Below are positions 1 through 12,480 of a stretch of 64,000 nt of DNA, one piece after another; the stretch's first letter is position 1, and every line of letters begins with the position of its first letter. The stretch comes from Aedes albopictus (lineage: Eukaryota; Arthropoda; Insecta; Diptera; Culicidae): the NCBI RefSeq assembly GCF_035046485.1, contig NC_085138.1:47589464-47653463 (forward strand), given 5' to 3'. The position numbers and the translations under genes were made by a program. Below the pieces are notes generated by a model. The model saw only the letters and a list, made by a program, of their open reading frames with translations, had not been told where the DNA came from and did not search any database.

Positions 1-1960
1 GATCGTTTAGTTTGAGTAGGTGGTACTAACACTTTTACGACGTAAATATTAGAGTTAGAATTTGGCGTCCTTGGTGATAATTGTAGGAAAAACACTAATC
101 TACAACTTTGCCAAACACAACATTTCAATATTATGTTTCTGAACTGAGTTATGAACAAATGAGTCAAGCGATTGCCAGGTGATCGAAAACATCCTTGCTA
201 AAATTTACAGATATTGCGACCCATACTTAAAAATACAATGGGGTGGAACAGACACAATCGTGAAAGAATTAAGCCGATAAAGCGAAGAGAAACAAGAGTA
301 GAGCCTGTAGACCTTGAAGGCCCTAATTCCAGAATAGTTTGGAAAGCCTGGAATATCCCATGAATGTACCAAAAGCAGTATAGCTGCTGTGCAATGAGGT
401 TCCATCATCAGTAAAGACTGCATTCCACTTTTTTTTACTACCTAAACATGATACAGTGTGTAGATATCGTAACTTAAACTTCAAAGTGTATTGGAGGCCA
501 TTTGAATTTCACGGAATGTCCAACTACCACAATATCAAGTTGCTCGTATCATTGCGAGGTCTAATGGACATCAACGGGACTAAATTTCTTGAACAGAGTG
601 AACACAAACGATGGTAGATGTTGTAGATCTTAAGAAAATGAATTCCAGAGTAGTTTGGATGACCTAGATCACCCCATTCATGGACCATGAATTTTCTAGG
701 GGTGCTTTAAGGCTTTTTGAGTATCTATGTTCTGTGATCATTCATCGTGTATAAAATTTGGTTGAGACTGTTGGATTTGTGTCACAAACTTCGGAGTACT
801 TTGGAGGCATTAGAACAGCTCTGGGATCAAAACTTCAGCATTATGATGGGTAGTAATACATTGTATGTCAAGGATCAGTGAAAACTATTGATGATTAGCA
901 AAACGATGAAATTTGAACAAAAACATGTAGAATTCATAAAAAAATACATAAAAAGCCACGTATTTTTGGCTCCCAGCAAAAGGGGGGAGGGTGCAAATCG
1001 GGGAGGTACCATGCATTTCTTAGAACAACTATTCCCCTTGACTATAAAAAAAAAACCTAGGTAAAATGTTTTAAAACAAAGAAGATATTGCATTTCTACC
1101 AAAAGTAGATCGTGTTTACGGGTTAATGTAGCAGGCTAGCATTGCAAGTGTAGATATGAGGTTGTGAACTCCATAAAAGATTTGATGACCTTAATTATCA
1201 CAAATCCATCATGAAGTGACGCTTGAGAGTTAAGAGGTTCATGAATCCTAGGTATTTAGTTGCGTAACGTTACCATCTAAAACGAAATCACCTCATGTTA
1301 CAGTGCTTGTTTTTATCAACTACGCTCCATAACAGTAATGATGGCCCATAATTTCCCAAAAATATTTAACAACGCTTATTGTTCTTCTGCTACTTTGGCA
1401 AATACAGCAGATATAAAAAGCTGGCAAAAGCTATTATTATAAGTGTAGACCTTAAACTATGGTCTCCGAAGTAGTATGGTTGATCTGAAATCTTTCAAAC
1501 TATCTTGGAATAACTTATGGAATGCCAGAGAGATTACAGATTACCCAAAGGTTTATAATAATATCAAGTAGACTTCAGATTGGTCCCGTAGGCGCAGTTG
1601 ATTTTGCAACGTTACTCAGTATAGCAGATATGGCTGCTGTTACGAGTGTAGACCTGAAGTTCCAAACTCCAAGGTAGTTTGGCTGACCTGGAATATATCT
1701 ATAGTGTCTCTAAATGACATTTCAAGAGCTTCACTGATCCTGAGTATGTAATGCTATTATTTATGGTGAAAACACATAAAATTATTCTCGTAGATTTGAA
1801 GAACTTCAGTGTAGAACAGTTTGGAACACATAGAACATCCCAGAATATTGACTACCTATTGATATTCTTGACGAAGGCTAAATGAAAACATGTAAACGTA
1901 ACCCACATCCAAGTTCAGCTTTTAGAACAACTGGTATGTCAATCATTCCGTTTTTTTAAA
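1..1960. repeat. Decayed tandem repeat, unit about 150-350 bp
   Basis: A recurring block reads roughly TGTAGACCT, then about 15 bases, then a motif like CCAGAGTAGTTTGG, then a GACCTGGAAT-like stretch. Recognisable copies begin near 308, 620, 1148, 1446, 1648 and 1788. Similarity between copies is only moderate and spacing is irregular, so this looks like an old tandem satellite broken up by indels. No gene is visible in this stretch. The two longest open frames on the minus strand (72 and 75 codons) match nothing I recognise. Confidence 0.5.
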
Positions 1961-2192
1961 TTGCATGGTGTTCAGGATGTTCTAGGTTATCAATGAAGTC
2001 CCAAATACAAATATTTCCACTTTTCCCTAATAGAGGACTCAATTTGCAACAACTTTGCCCAAGACAGTATTCTGTTTATCGAAGGGTGAATTTATACAGC
2101 CGTTTCTATGTTGGTGTTTTTTGTTTCTTTATTATATAGGTTTTCAGGGCCTACGGAAATATGTTGGGGTTGACCCCTCCAGCTCCAAAGGG

Positions 2193-2650
2193 TTAAACCA
2201 ATTAACTTGATTTGATGTGGATAGTACTGACTATGTATCCTTGTGTACAAATTTTCAGGTAAATTGGTTCAAAATTGCCTGAGTTATAGCAAAAAGCCGA
2301 CCCGTGCAAAAAGGGATTGGGTGTACTGTTTTTTTATAATGTTTCTTTACCAAAGATACCGTGTTTCCACTATATCTTTGATAAATTCAAAACAAAATCT
2401 TGTAAAAAACATATGACTTGCAGCAAAACAAACTTTTAGGAAACACTCGATTATTTATTTTTTGCACTCAGTTTTTAACTCAGTCAATTTTAAACCAATT
2501 AATTTGACTTGATACGGATAGCACTGACAGTGTCGCCCCATGAACAAATTTTCATGTGAATCGGTTGAAAATTGACGGAGTGGTGGTCAAAAATCGACCC
2601 GTGCAAAAAAAAATTCGAGTGTATTTCAGTTTTTTCTTTACACTCTCCGC
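2193..2650 (+). repeat. Diverged direct repeat pair, offset about 298 bp
   Basis: A block of about 155 bp starting TAAACCAATTAA at 2193 recurs at 2491. Shared landmarks in order are TTGAT near the start, a GGATAG-ACTGAC stretch, ACAAATTTTCA, GGTT-AAAATTG, and CGACCCGTGCAAAAA followed by a T-rich tail. The copies differ at many positions, so the duplication is old. The intervening 140 bp is AT-rich and featureless. Identity is unknown; it could be a fragment of a dispersed repeat. Confidence 0.6.
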
Positions 2651-4439
2651 AAAGTAGTTTCGCCATAATTACACCTTTTCGTCGAACTCGATATTGATAT
2701 AGAACACCGGTGGAGATACTCTTATCGCGTTAGAAGTGATTCACAGTGAAACGCAGTATAGCGGAGATGGAGTACGCAACGAAACGCAGTATGGCACGAA
2801 TAACGAATGGAATCCACAACGAACTGCAGTATAGCACGAATGAAAATATGGTGATCAATCAGATCTTTATCACCGCGCAGCTGCCGTCACAAAATGAATA
2901 GATTTCTCGATGGGCACTAGCACTGGGAACGAGTGTTTATACTGATGATATGGCTTAACACTTTAGACATGCAGTTCAACACAGACGTATATTTAAAATC
3001 GATTAAAAAATGATGCAAAACAAAAGCAAGTTTAGAGCGATAAAAACAACAGTCACTGAAGCACAGGGCTAGTAGTTATTCTTCATATACATTTCAATTT
3101 TTTTTCACTCAAAATGAGTGACCTCATGTATGATTCAAATAACTAATTTAAGCATTTCTATCAGAATTCATAAATTCTAGGAATCTAAAAGTACGAATAT
3201 CACTAGAAATTCTAACATTTCTCTTGTAATTCCACATAGAACAGTATTATTCCTTTCATTTATGATGATTTTTTTAATGCCATCATAAACCTAATTGCTG
3301 CAAAATCTGATTAGACAAGTCGTTCAATAGTCCAAGCAAACTTAATCAGGACTCTCAACTCATGTTTGAACAGCACGGTAGCTAGTAAGGAACTCGTATA
3401 TGGAATGCGACTAATTTGTCTTTTACATGAAACCGTTTTGACAAGGTTTCATTCAAGGGGGACAGGGGATGGTAATCTCCTGTTCCTAGATTTCTTCAGT
3501 TATTTTGAGTTTTAGAAGCGTGTTTCTAGGTTCTTTTTTCATCGATTTGAATCTGACACATATCCGGAACAAGCTCGGAACCTTACAACAACGGACACAA
3601 GCCTTTGTTTGCCAGAATGAAGAGGTTTTTATCGAAATTATCTAACTTATTCTGACGTATCATCAATTCAACTGTTCCCCGAAACTCATTGTGTAAAATG
3701 ATCGATCCAATCAGATTACATCCAACAAAGATAATTCGGATCGTCCACTTACCTGTTAATCCCATTATTGGCCTTAGTCGAACTCTCCTCCCGTCGAATC
3801 TATGGTTGTATTTTATTTTGCTGCAATCAGATTTAAAGCTCCGATCACATTGTCGTACAGGAAAGGCTCCCTCCAACAATGGAGCAACAATGGAAAGGAT
3901 ATACCATTTCAGATGGGAAGAAACGATACAAGAGCGGTACCGTTCAGTTGTATGAGATTGAGTAACGATTGCTTTTGCTAAATAATTAAGTAAAAACAAA
4001 AATAAGTGATGGCTGAAAGCTGACCAACAATGTTGCTATCTGTGATTTGAAAGGCAGAATGTATTTCTTTTTAAGTTCAACGTTCAACCATTATCATGCT
4101 CAAAACAGAACTTTGCACATGTGTATTGTGTATGTATTCAAATTAGAACCTTGCAAATGCAGTATTAGTGAAACTAAATGGATTGATATGAAAATCTAGG
4201 AGATATTGATCTCTTTTGAAGTAATCATTGGTAATGATTATAGTATTTTCATAGTAAATTCCAAAACAGTGAACAATTTCTCTACAAATTGCGGTCCTCT
4301 TCCAAAAAGCATAAGGCAATGAGCCAATTCTGAGCACCAGAGCATTATTCATTGAATTCACTCCGCTCCGTACCCTTGCATTGTAGTTATTGTCGTCGTC
4401 AATAAACTCATTCGGAACCCATATTGAACGTATACCTAC
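2651..4439. other. Non-coding spacer, no feature recognised
   Basis: Around 2750-2845 the phrase AACGCAGTATAGC or a close variant occurs three times (2753, 2783, 2825), suggesting a short decayed tandem repeat. The rest is AT-rich sequence with overlapping open frames on both strands at 3583-3999. These have no recognisable domain and no convincing splice or start context, so I do not call them genes. Confidence 0.4.
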
Positions 4440-5790
4440 CGACGACAAAAGACACAGCGCTTGTTGCTGCTGTTGCGTGTTCTTGCTGCCCTGCGCCACT
4501 TCCGGTCCCTGATCGTCCTTTTCCGAACAATGGAGTCGAAGTGAACTCCATCGCAAAGGCTCTTTCTACCCCGTCGTCGTAGTCGTCGCCATCGCATTGT
4601 GTGTAATAAAACTTTCAATATTACATTTCTCATCCGGTCGTCGGTGATGTTCATATTCCCGAACATAACCAACAAGCCAGGCAATGATGTGCGACATACA
4701 GCTCCCAGAGCCCACCTCCATCCTTCCAAGGACGCTCGGCCCACTTCGGCACAGCAAGCATCCATCACCTCATCACCATCATCATTCGATGACTCGCAGC
4801 AAGGACCGACTCTCGGTTGTATCCATCAGAAAGTTATACTATTTCCACCTTGCTGAGAAGGGTACTAGGTACTTTCCCATCAGTAGCGACGTAAATTCAT
4901 CGCTCGAATTGTGTTCACCCAGGGAAGTCCCAATACAAGGCAGAAGAAGCTGCGCCACCGTCGGTTGCGATTGTGACAAGACGAAAGGGCTTCTCCTATT
5001 GCATACCTTTCAGGCGAAATCTCATATAGCACACACCCACACATTACACACAGACACACAGCCGTGGAGCTTGGAGAGCTTGGGTTTCTTTTCAGAACAT
5101 CCGTCGACAACTTGTACCTACAATTGATAACCTCCTGCTTCGATTCGATGTCGATGGATGGATGTCTGCCTATCTATCATCAACGTTTTGGGGATGATTG
5201 TACCCTGACAATCGACCTGTTCCTGGAAGTTCGCTACAGAATGAAACCAGTTATGTCTACCCTATCTACCTACCCACCTACCTGGAAAATATGTGACAAT
5301 TCGAGCAAATGGAAGCCAGAGTGGCTTCGCCGAATGAGGAACGAAATTGGAAGCGATCTTATTGTGAATTGCTCTGCAATCATAGGAATAATGGGCAGCT
5401 TATGAAAGTTCTACGGAAAGTTTTGCGCAAATGGAATCGTTTATTCAGGTTCAAGGTTTTTACCAAAATAGTTTACATTAGAAATAACTCTGTTCCGTTC
5501 ATTTCCATCTCAACACAAGGTTTCAGTTCATTTAAGGAGAAGATATGACTAAACTTGTCACACCAACTTTCCTTCCCTTCCTCGATGACCGTCAGGACGT
5601 GGCCGGCGCCGTTATTGACTTAATAAAGTTTGGAATTCTCGCACTGTGCACACGGCGAGCGGTAGCTACTCTCAAGCTCCGTTTGTTGGTTCCTTGTGCA
5701 ATTTTTATTGTTCTGGTCAATCACGGAGTAGCAACTACGAATTGTACGGTCATCTATGCTCATGCTCAATTTAGTTTTTTTTAAATTATT
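4440..5790. other. GC-richer low-repeat island, possible conserved non-coding DNA
   Basis: This stretch has visibly higher GC and more balanced composition than the flanks, and it contains no satellite. Open frames of 60-150 codons overlap on both strands (for example 4684-5127), but they contain low-complexity runs such as poly-His from CAT/CAC repeats and share no family motif. A CA-rich microsatellite lies at about 5030-5063. Host intronic or regulatory DNA is the simplest reading; a short exon cannot be excluded. Confidence 0.35.
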
Positions 5791-5989
5791 AAATAATAAC
5801 TAAATTCCTTATGAAATCCTAACCGATGCTCTGGGAGATATTTTGCGACACCGATAGCTTGTAAGTTTTCAGGAATATTTTATTCGCAATTCTTTGAAAA
5901 ATCAATATAGATGTCTCTATAAATTTAGAATTTTTTGCCGCAGAGGTGCACTAATTTTCTTGAAGGTTTCTTAAATTTAATATAAACTT

Positions 5990-6070
5990 TTAGCATGTTC
6001 AATCGATTACCGCTTTGACCGAATAATCTGATAATCGATTATTCGATTCGATTATTTTATCGATTATCAA
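5990..6070. repeat. ATCGATTA-rich short repeat
   Basis: The words ATCGATTA, AATCGATT and ATTCGATT recur in both orientations over about 80 bp. A similar patch occurs at 14330-14395. Both may be remnants of the same dispersed element. The surrounding 5790-6720 shows nothing else I can name. Confidence 0.4.
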
Positions 6071-6724
6071 AAAAGTCGCAGTGTTTCCGATTATTCTGCC
6101 AACCTATTTATGTTGGAATAGATAATTGGATAACTTCAATTGCAAACAGTTCCTTTAAGTCAAATGGTTTCCAAAATCATGAATGTTCAAAATTTCATTT
6201 ACATATCACTTTCGATCACATTCAATCATCAACTATTCAAAAGCAGTTGAAAATTATTTCACTAGGGGATTCACTAAACAGCGTAAACCGATTAAACTGG
6301 TTAAACATCGCGATCACCAAGGTAATCTTCGATTATTTCATTCGCAAAATAATGAAACATTTCAAATAAGCAGAAAATCATGACTTACGCAGCAATTTAG
6401 TCTGTTTAGTGAGTACCCCTACTATGTTCTAGATAATAAGTAGGGCACAGTGATACGTTTCAATCCACATCCCAAATAACAATCACTTATTTACCGAGCA
6501 CCTTTATGCCGAATTAATTCAGCATGATGCTGAAAAACATTTTCTGGTACAACTTGTTTACACAAATTTGAAGAAATAGTACTACTGGTTGTACTTTGAG
6601 CAAGAAACTGAGCTTGGTGATGATTTCGGTGAAATACGGGATTAATTGTGGTTTCCAGGTTATTTCTGGAGATACAAGAGAAACAGGGAGAATGTTGTCG
6701 GTAATCTCATCCATGACTTTTTTA

Positions 6725-6900
6725 TGCGGTTCCTCAAGGAGTCCGGAATTCCGTCAGTAGTTTCTACTGGAATTCCTCCATTTTTTTTTTTTGTAACTTT
6801 TGAAGGAATGCCTTCTGGAACTCCTATAGTCGTTTCTTTAAAGTTTTCTCCAAAAGTTTTTTTTTTAGTTTCTTCCACACTCTTAGAAAAAATAATGCAA
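6725..6900. repeat. Fragment of decayed 23-bp-type satellite
   Basis: Phrases such as GGAATTCCTCC, GGAATGCCTTCTGGAACTCC and TTCTCCAAAAG match the old array that resumes at about 7290. The piece is separated from the main array by unrelated sequence at 6900-7290. Confidence 0.5.
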
Positions 6901-7035
6901 ATTTAAGTTGACTTGGATGCACATAAAAGGAGCGGCCCGTTTGACACAAATTTACGTCTTCTATCACAAATAAAGTCGAGCTAGCAATCGCTAGAGCCGA
7001 AGCGAGAGATAAAACATATGTAAGTAAAATAATGA

Positions 7036-7110
7036 ACTGGATTCGAACTCTGGTCCGCTGATTGAGAGGCGCGTACAGTACCTCTCGGCTGTATCACCGA
7101 GTTGTGAGAC
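7036..7110 (-). mobile_element. tRNA-derived SINE head or tRNA relic
   Basis: Read on the minus strand this has a B-box-like GTTCGAATCCAG (7048 to 7037) downstream of an A-box-like TGATACAGCCGAGAGG (7096 to 7081), with spacing normal for an RNA polymerase III internal promoter. I could not fold a convincing acceptor stem and there is no CCA-proximal symmetry, so a functional tRNA is unlikely. It is more probably the head of a SINE whose body runs toward lower coordinates. No target duplication was found. Confidence 0.5.
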
Positions 7111-8521
7111 AAACGATAACTGGTAAACTGTTTCTACCTATCTGGTCAGATAGGTTTGTTAACATCTTGTGCAACCAACTCGAACTTATGTTCATGGTGG
7201 ATGTAAAATTGAGTCAAATTAACCATTCAGTCATGAATTGTTTACGTACGTTGATGGTTTACGTCACGTGTGAAATATTAATTTTTTAAGAGTGCAGGAA
7301 TATTTCCTGGGAGCTAAGTACGGATTTTCTCTTGGAGTTCTCGCAGGGATGCTTTTGAAAAGTGGTTCTGAAATTGTCGCAAGGAATTCCCCAATAATTT
7401 CCAAGAGTTTCGCGGCAATTTCTTTAGAATAATCCCGGGAGTTTCTCCAGAATTTCCACAAAAATTCACCCAGGAGTACTCCGGGAATACCCCCAGGAGA
7501 TTTCCGAGAATTTATCCAGGATTTGCCCGGGAACACTGCAGGATTTCCATGATATTCCTTTATGAGTTCCTCGGGAATTCTTCAAACAATATCCCGGGAA
7601 ACCCTTCATGGCTTGTCCAGTTATATTTCTAAGAATTCAACGAGAATTTCTTTATTAGGTTCCCAAAATACCTCCTCCCAAAATTTTATCCTAGAAATCT
7701 TATCAAGATTTCTCTGAAAATTCCTCCATACATTATCATAAAATAAATCCTCCAGGCTATCCACAAAATTTGCTTGAGGAGATCTCCAGGGATTCCTCCA
7801 GGGTTTTCCTGAAAAGTACTGCAGCAATTATTTCCTAAGAATTCGTCCAGGATTTTCCCGGAATTTTTTCCAGAATTCCACGGGAATATTTGCAAGAGTT
7901 TTTATTAAAATTTGTTTATTTGTTAACAGAGAAAAAAATACAAATCCAAAAGACACAGCTTTTCTAGCAAAAATAAGATCCACAAAATATCATACAGTTT
8001 CCCGGGTAATTCTCCAGATATTCTTTATGGAATTCCTCTAGGAGATCCCCAGAAATTTCTCAAAAATTTCTCTAGAAGTTCTTAGGGAATTCCTCAAGAA
8101 GTACCCCAGCAATACTTTGTGAAGGTTCTCATCAATATAACTGTTCAGAAATTTCTATTTGAGTTCCTTGGAAACATCAATAGGAGTTCCCCAGGAATTC
8201 CTTCAGGAGTTCCAACGGGATTCCCACGGGAGTTCTCTAGGATTCTTCAGGAGATCCCCAAAATTCTTCAGGAGTTCCCCAGGGAATCCTCCAGGAGGTC
8301 TTCGAGAATTCCTTCGTGAAATTCATGGAGATTCCTCCGAGAGTTCCCCGGGGATTAATCAAGAAGTTTCCCGGTAATTTCTGCAGGAGTTCCGCAGGGA
8401 TTCCTCCAAGAATTCGCTTTGGATTCCTCAAGTAGTTCCCTGTGAATTCCTCCAGGAGTTCCCTAGGGATTCCTGCAGGAGTTTCCTGGGATTCCTCCAG
8501 GAGTTCCATAGGGATTCCTCC

Positions 8522-8652
8522 GGGAGTTCCTAGGGAATTCCTCCAGGAAATTGTATGAAATTCCTTTAGGACTTCCCTGGCAATTTCATTATAAGTTTCC
8601 AGGGAATATCTCCAGCAGTTCATCGTAAATTCTTGAAGGAGTTTCCAGAAGT
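8522..8652 (-). repeat. Left copy of a 131-bp inverted repeat in the old satellite
   Basis: The reverse complement of this segment matches 9693-9823 with few differences, including unit-specific features such as GATGAACTGCTGGAGATATT and GGAATTTCATACAATTTCC. This is much closer than neighbouring units are to one another. The two copies lie about 1.04 kb apart in opposite orientation on either side of the orientation switch. Confidence 0.8.
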
Positions 8653-9692
8653 TTATCTGGAATTCCTCCTGAAGTGACCTGGAAATACCTTTAGGGAATT
8701 CCACAAAGAGTTCTCGGGAATTCCAGAAGTTTTTTCGGAATTTTCTCCAGGAGTCCTCGGGGAATTTTTCCAGAAATTCCTCGAAAATATCTCAAGAAGT
8801 TCTTTGCAAATAGCATCAAGAATTTTGTGACAAATCCTGCAGGAGCTCTTCGGAAATTTCTCAATAAGTTCCTCAAAATTTTCTCCAGAAGTTCCCCGGG
8901 AATTTCTTCAAGAGTTTCCCGAAATTTCCTCCGAAAGATCCCTGGGAATTTCGTTGGAGTTCCTCGGGAATTCCTCAAGCAATACTTTGGGAATTCCTAC
9001 AGGAGTTCCTCGGTAAATCTTCCACAAGTGCCTCTGGAAATCCTCCAAGAGTGCCTCAGGAATTTCTCCGGGAGTTGCTCGACAATTCCTCCAGGAGTTC
9101 CTCGAATTTTTTTCCTGGAGTTCCTCGTGACTTCCCCATAGAATTCGTTGGAAAATTATCCAGAAGTTCCTTGATGATTCCTCCAGCAGATATCTCCAAG
9201 AGTTCCCCGGAAATTTCTCCAGCAGTTTTTCGAAAATTCCTCTAGGAGTTCCACGGGAAAAATCCACGGGAACGTAAAGAGTTTCCGGGGAACTCCTGGA
9301 GTTATTCTCGAGGAACTTCAAAGAATTCCCTGGGATCTCCTGGAATAATTTTCAAGGAATTCCTGGAGGAATTCCCGAGGAACTTCTGCATGCAGTTTTC
9401 GCACATTCTGGAGAAGTTTTCGAGGAACTTCTGGAGAAATTTCAGAGGAGCTCCTAAAGGAATTATCAGGAAATTCTTGAAAGAATTTCCTAGAAACTTC
9501 TGTAGAAATTCCAAAAGAAACCCTGAAGAAAATCCCGAATGACTTCTGTAGCAATTCACCGAGAGCTCGTTAAGGAATTTCCCGGGAACTTCTGGAAGAA
9601 ATCTCACGGATTTCTTGAAGGATTATATAGGTATTTCCAGGTCACTTCAGGAGGAATTCCTGATAAACTTCTGGAGAAATTCCCACTTCTGG

Positions 9693-9823
9693 ACTTCTGG
9701 AAACTCCTTCAAGAATTTCCGATGAACTGCTGGAGATATTCCCTGGGAGCTTATGGTGAAATTGCCAGGGAAGTCCTAAAGGAATTTCATACAATTTCCT
9801 GGAGGAATTCCCTAGGAACTCCT
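9693..9823 (+). repeat. Right copy of a 131-bp inverted repeat in the old satellite
   Basis: Inverted partner of 8522-8652. A transcript crossing both could pair over about 130 bp. The simplest origin is inversion or inverted duplication of a satellite block, more recent than the general decay of the array. Confidence 0.8.
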
Positions 9824-10274
9824 GGATGAATCTCCAGGGAACTCCTGCAGGAGTCCCCAGGGAACTCTTGGAGAAATTCCCAGGGAGCTCCTGGAGGTAT
9901 TTCCGAGGAAGTCCTGGTGGAATTTATAAGGAATTTTTGAAGGAGTTCCCAAGGAACGAGCATCTGGAGAAATTACCGAGCAAATGCTGTATGAAATCCC
10001 AAATAACTTCTGAAGGAACTCCCCGAGGACTCCTGAGGATTGCTCGGGGAATCCATTGAAGAGTTCCCGGGGAACTCTTGGAGGAATGCCAGAGGACATC
10101 CTGAGGCAATTTTTGAAGAACTGCTGTAGGAATTTCCAAGCAACTTCTAGAGTAATTTTCGAAGTAAGTTCTGGAGGAATTTCCAAATAACTTCTATAAG
10201 AATGCTTGAGGTACTTCTGGAATAATATTCGAGAAAGTTCTGGAGGAATTTCTGGGGAACTTCTGAAGTAATGG

Positions 10275-10593
10275 CAGGTTGGACTCCATTATCCGGAGTT
10301 AGATTCTGAAACTTCCCAAACATATATCTTGGGAACAAAATGTTGTATGAAGCTGAAATTTTGCCATTTTGTCAAGCAAACTTCGCTTAACTCGGGAGCG
10401 GTCACGTCGTGTACTGAGTACACGCACCATAAAAATTGCACGTATATAGTACACAGCGTGAGCGCGGCGTCGCTGCAGGTAGTCAAAGACGCGACTGCTC
10501 GAGGGTTAATAATCAGTCAAAATTTCAGTCATTTTGCAAGATAAATGTTTGGCAAGTTTCAAAACCTGACTCCGGATAACCTAGTCCAACCTG
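10275..10593. mobile_element. 319-bp MITE with CAGGTTGGACT termini
   Basis: The left end CAGGTTGGACT and right end AGTCCAACCTG are inverted. The similarity extends imperfectly for about 85 bp inward, through TTATCCGGAGT, TGAAACTT, CCAAACAT and TGAAATTTTG. The element interrupts the old satellite, whose units resume on both sides. The interior contains a GC-rich patch with TACTGAGTACAC. The CAG terminus would fit a hAT-type MITE, but I see no clean 8-bp target duplication, so the superfamily is uncertain. Confidence 0.8.
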
Positions 10594-11815
10594 TTCTGAG
10601 TAACTCCTGGTAAAATTTTCGGAGAGCTGGTAGAGGAATTTCCATATAACTTCTGGGGAAATTCCCGAGGAACTACTGGAGGAATTCTAGGGGAGCTCCT
10701 AGCTAGAGGAATCTCCAGGTCACTCCAGGTGGAATTTCCGTGAAACTCCGAGGCATCCATGAGGATTTTCGAGGGAACTCCTGGAAGAATTCCCTAAGAA
10801 CTAGAGAAATTCCCACCCCGCGGAGTCTTTGGAAAAATCGCAATGAAACTCGTAGGGAAATTCTCGATGAACTCCTGGAGCAATCTTCAGGTAAGTTGAA
10901 GTTGAATTGCCGATAAATTGCTGTAGGAATACATGAGGATTTCCGAGGGATCTGAAAGAAAAAAACATTAGGAACTAGAGGAATTTTCAGGGAACTCCTA
11001 GGAGTATTGCCTTTAAATTCGCGATGAACACCTGGAAGAATTCTTGTGGAATTCTTTGAGGAATTCTCGAGAAACCACTGGAGAAATTTACGAAGAACTT
11101 CGAGAAAATTCCGTTCAACTCTTGGGGAACTTCTGGAGAATTTCAGGTGAAATATTCATGAAAAACTTCGCAGATATTAAATGAAGATGCTGGTTGAATT
11201 TCTATAAACATTCTTGATAAATCCTGGATGTATTCCTGGTGTAATTTGGAAAAATACCCGGGTAATTTCTGGTGAATTTTTCATGGAACCTATGGACGTA
11301 TTGCCGAGGAACTCCTGCGGAAATTCCCATGGAACTTGTATTAGTATTCCCGTGGAGCTCCCCAAGAATTAATCGAGGAAAACCTCAAAGAACTCAGAGG
11401 GAATTCCTGTACGAATTCACGTGGATCTGATGGTGGATTGCCCAGGAAATCTCTAGAGGAATTTATGGGAAATTCCTGGAGCAATTCCCGGGAAGCATCT
11501 AGAGGAATTTCCGAAGAACTTGAAGAGAGATTTCCGGGAGAACTCCTGTAGAAAGAAATTCATGGGAATTCTCAGAAAACACTTGGTTGAATTTCAGTGA
11601 AGATGCTGATTGAATTTTCGGGTTATTTTTAAAGGGGAGGATTTCCTGGAGGAAACCCTGTAGCAATCCTTGGTGAAATTCTTGGAGAATTCCCTGGAGA
11701 ATTTCCTGTAGGTATCCATAAAGGAAACCCTGAAGAAATCGCTGGAAATGTTTCTGGAGGTATCCCTGGATGAACCATTGGAGGAATTCCTTCATAGCAT
11801 TGGGAAAGTATGACG

Positions 11816-12030
11816 GTTGAGCCATCGTATGAAATGTTTTCATTACATGTTTAAAATGTCCTCGAAACGGGTTAATTCATGTCACGTTCCAGTGACCGCA
11901 ATTGGGCCAGTTTTATCAATGATGCTTATTTATCATCTTTGTTTTTTTTTGTGTCTGTATTTGAGAGGCTTTCAGCCTGGTCGCTGGTTTACCTATCATC
12001 ATTGCAATTAGTGTGCAAAATCATAAAGAT
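11816..12030. other. Short spacer between satellite and MITE
   Basis: AT-rich sequence without a recognised feature. A dozen T residues near 11941-11950 are the only simple-sequence element. Confidence 0.4.
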
Positions 12031-12032
12031 TA

Positions 12033-12480
12033 CCCGACTAGAAGATTCTAACAAAAATATAACATAATTATAACAAACCATTATATGTATAACTCATTGT
12101 GATATAACCATGTTTAACATCATTGGTGTTTAAAAATATTATAACTCAATTGTATCATATTTTGTTATAAATGTTGTTCAATAACTCATTGTGAAATATT
12201 TTAGTTCTGATCCTTTGACATTCAGAACATAATTTTACACAAGTGTATCAAAATATGATAGAAACTAGTTTTCTTGAAGCTAAACTTTATATCATATTGT
12301 GTTATAACCTTGTTCTGATTATAACAAATTAGGTTATTATTTTGATTAGACCGGTGTACTTTTCTGTTTTAGTTATTTTAACATCACCCTGCATCTAGTT
12401 TATAACAAAATAAAATATAGAAAAATTTCATGTCATCATAACACAATGTGTTATAAATTTGATATATTTTACTAGTCGGG
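12033..12480. mobile_element. 448-bp AT-rich MITE flanked by TA
   Basis: The ends are CCCGACTAG and CTAGTCGGG, an exact inverted pair, flanked by TA at 12031-12032 and 12481-12482. The interior is extremely AT-rich with many TTATAAC or GTTATAA words in both orientations. There is no coding capacity. The TA duplication suggests mobilisation by a Tc1/mariner-type transposase, which is an inference from target preference only. Confidence 0.85.

Larger units (their letters stand above)
7290..11815. repeat. Old degenerate 23-bp-type satellite array
   Basis: About 4.5 kb is built from variants of GGAATTCCTCCAGGAGTTCC and its complement. A 23-bp spacing can be followed over several consecutive units (for example 8490-8660). 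Up to about 9260 the phrase TTCCTCCAGGAGTTCC dominates. From about 9290 its reverse complement GGAACTCCTGGAGGAA dominates, so the array changes orientation near 9270. Open frames on both strands with recurring LLEEF or FLQEF peptides are by-products of the repeat. A MITE interrupts the array at 10275-10593. Confidence 0.8.

Noticed and set aside
3583..3999. 138-codon minus-strand frame
   Set aside because: No recognisable domain. An open frame lies opposite it, consistent with chance in this composition.
4684..5127. 147-codon plus-strand frame with a His run
   Set aside because: It overlaps several other frames, shows low complexity and no family motif.
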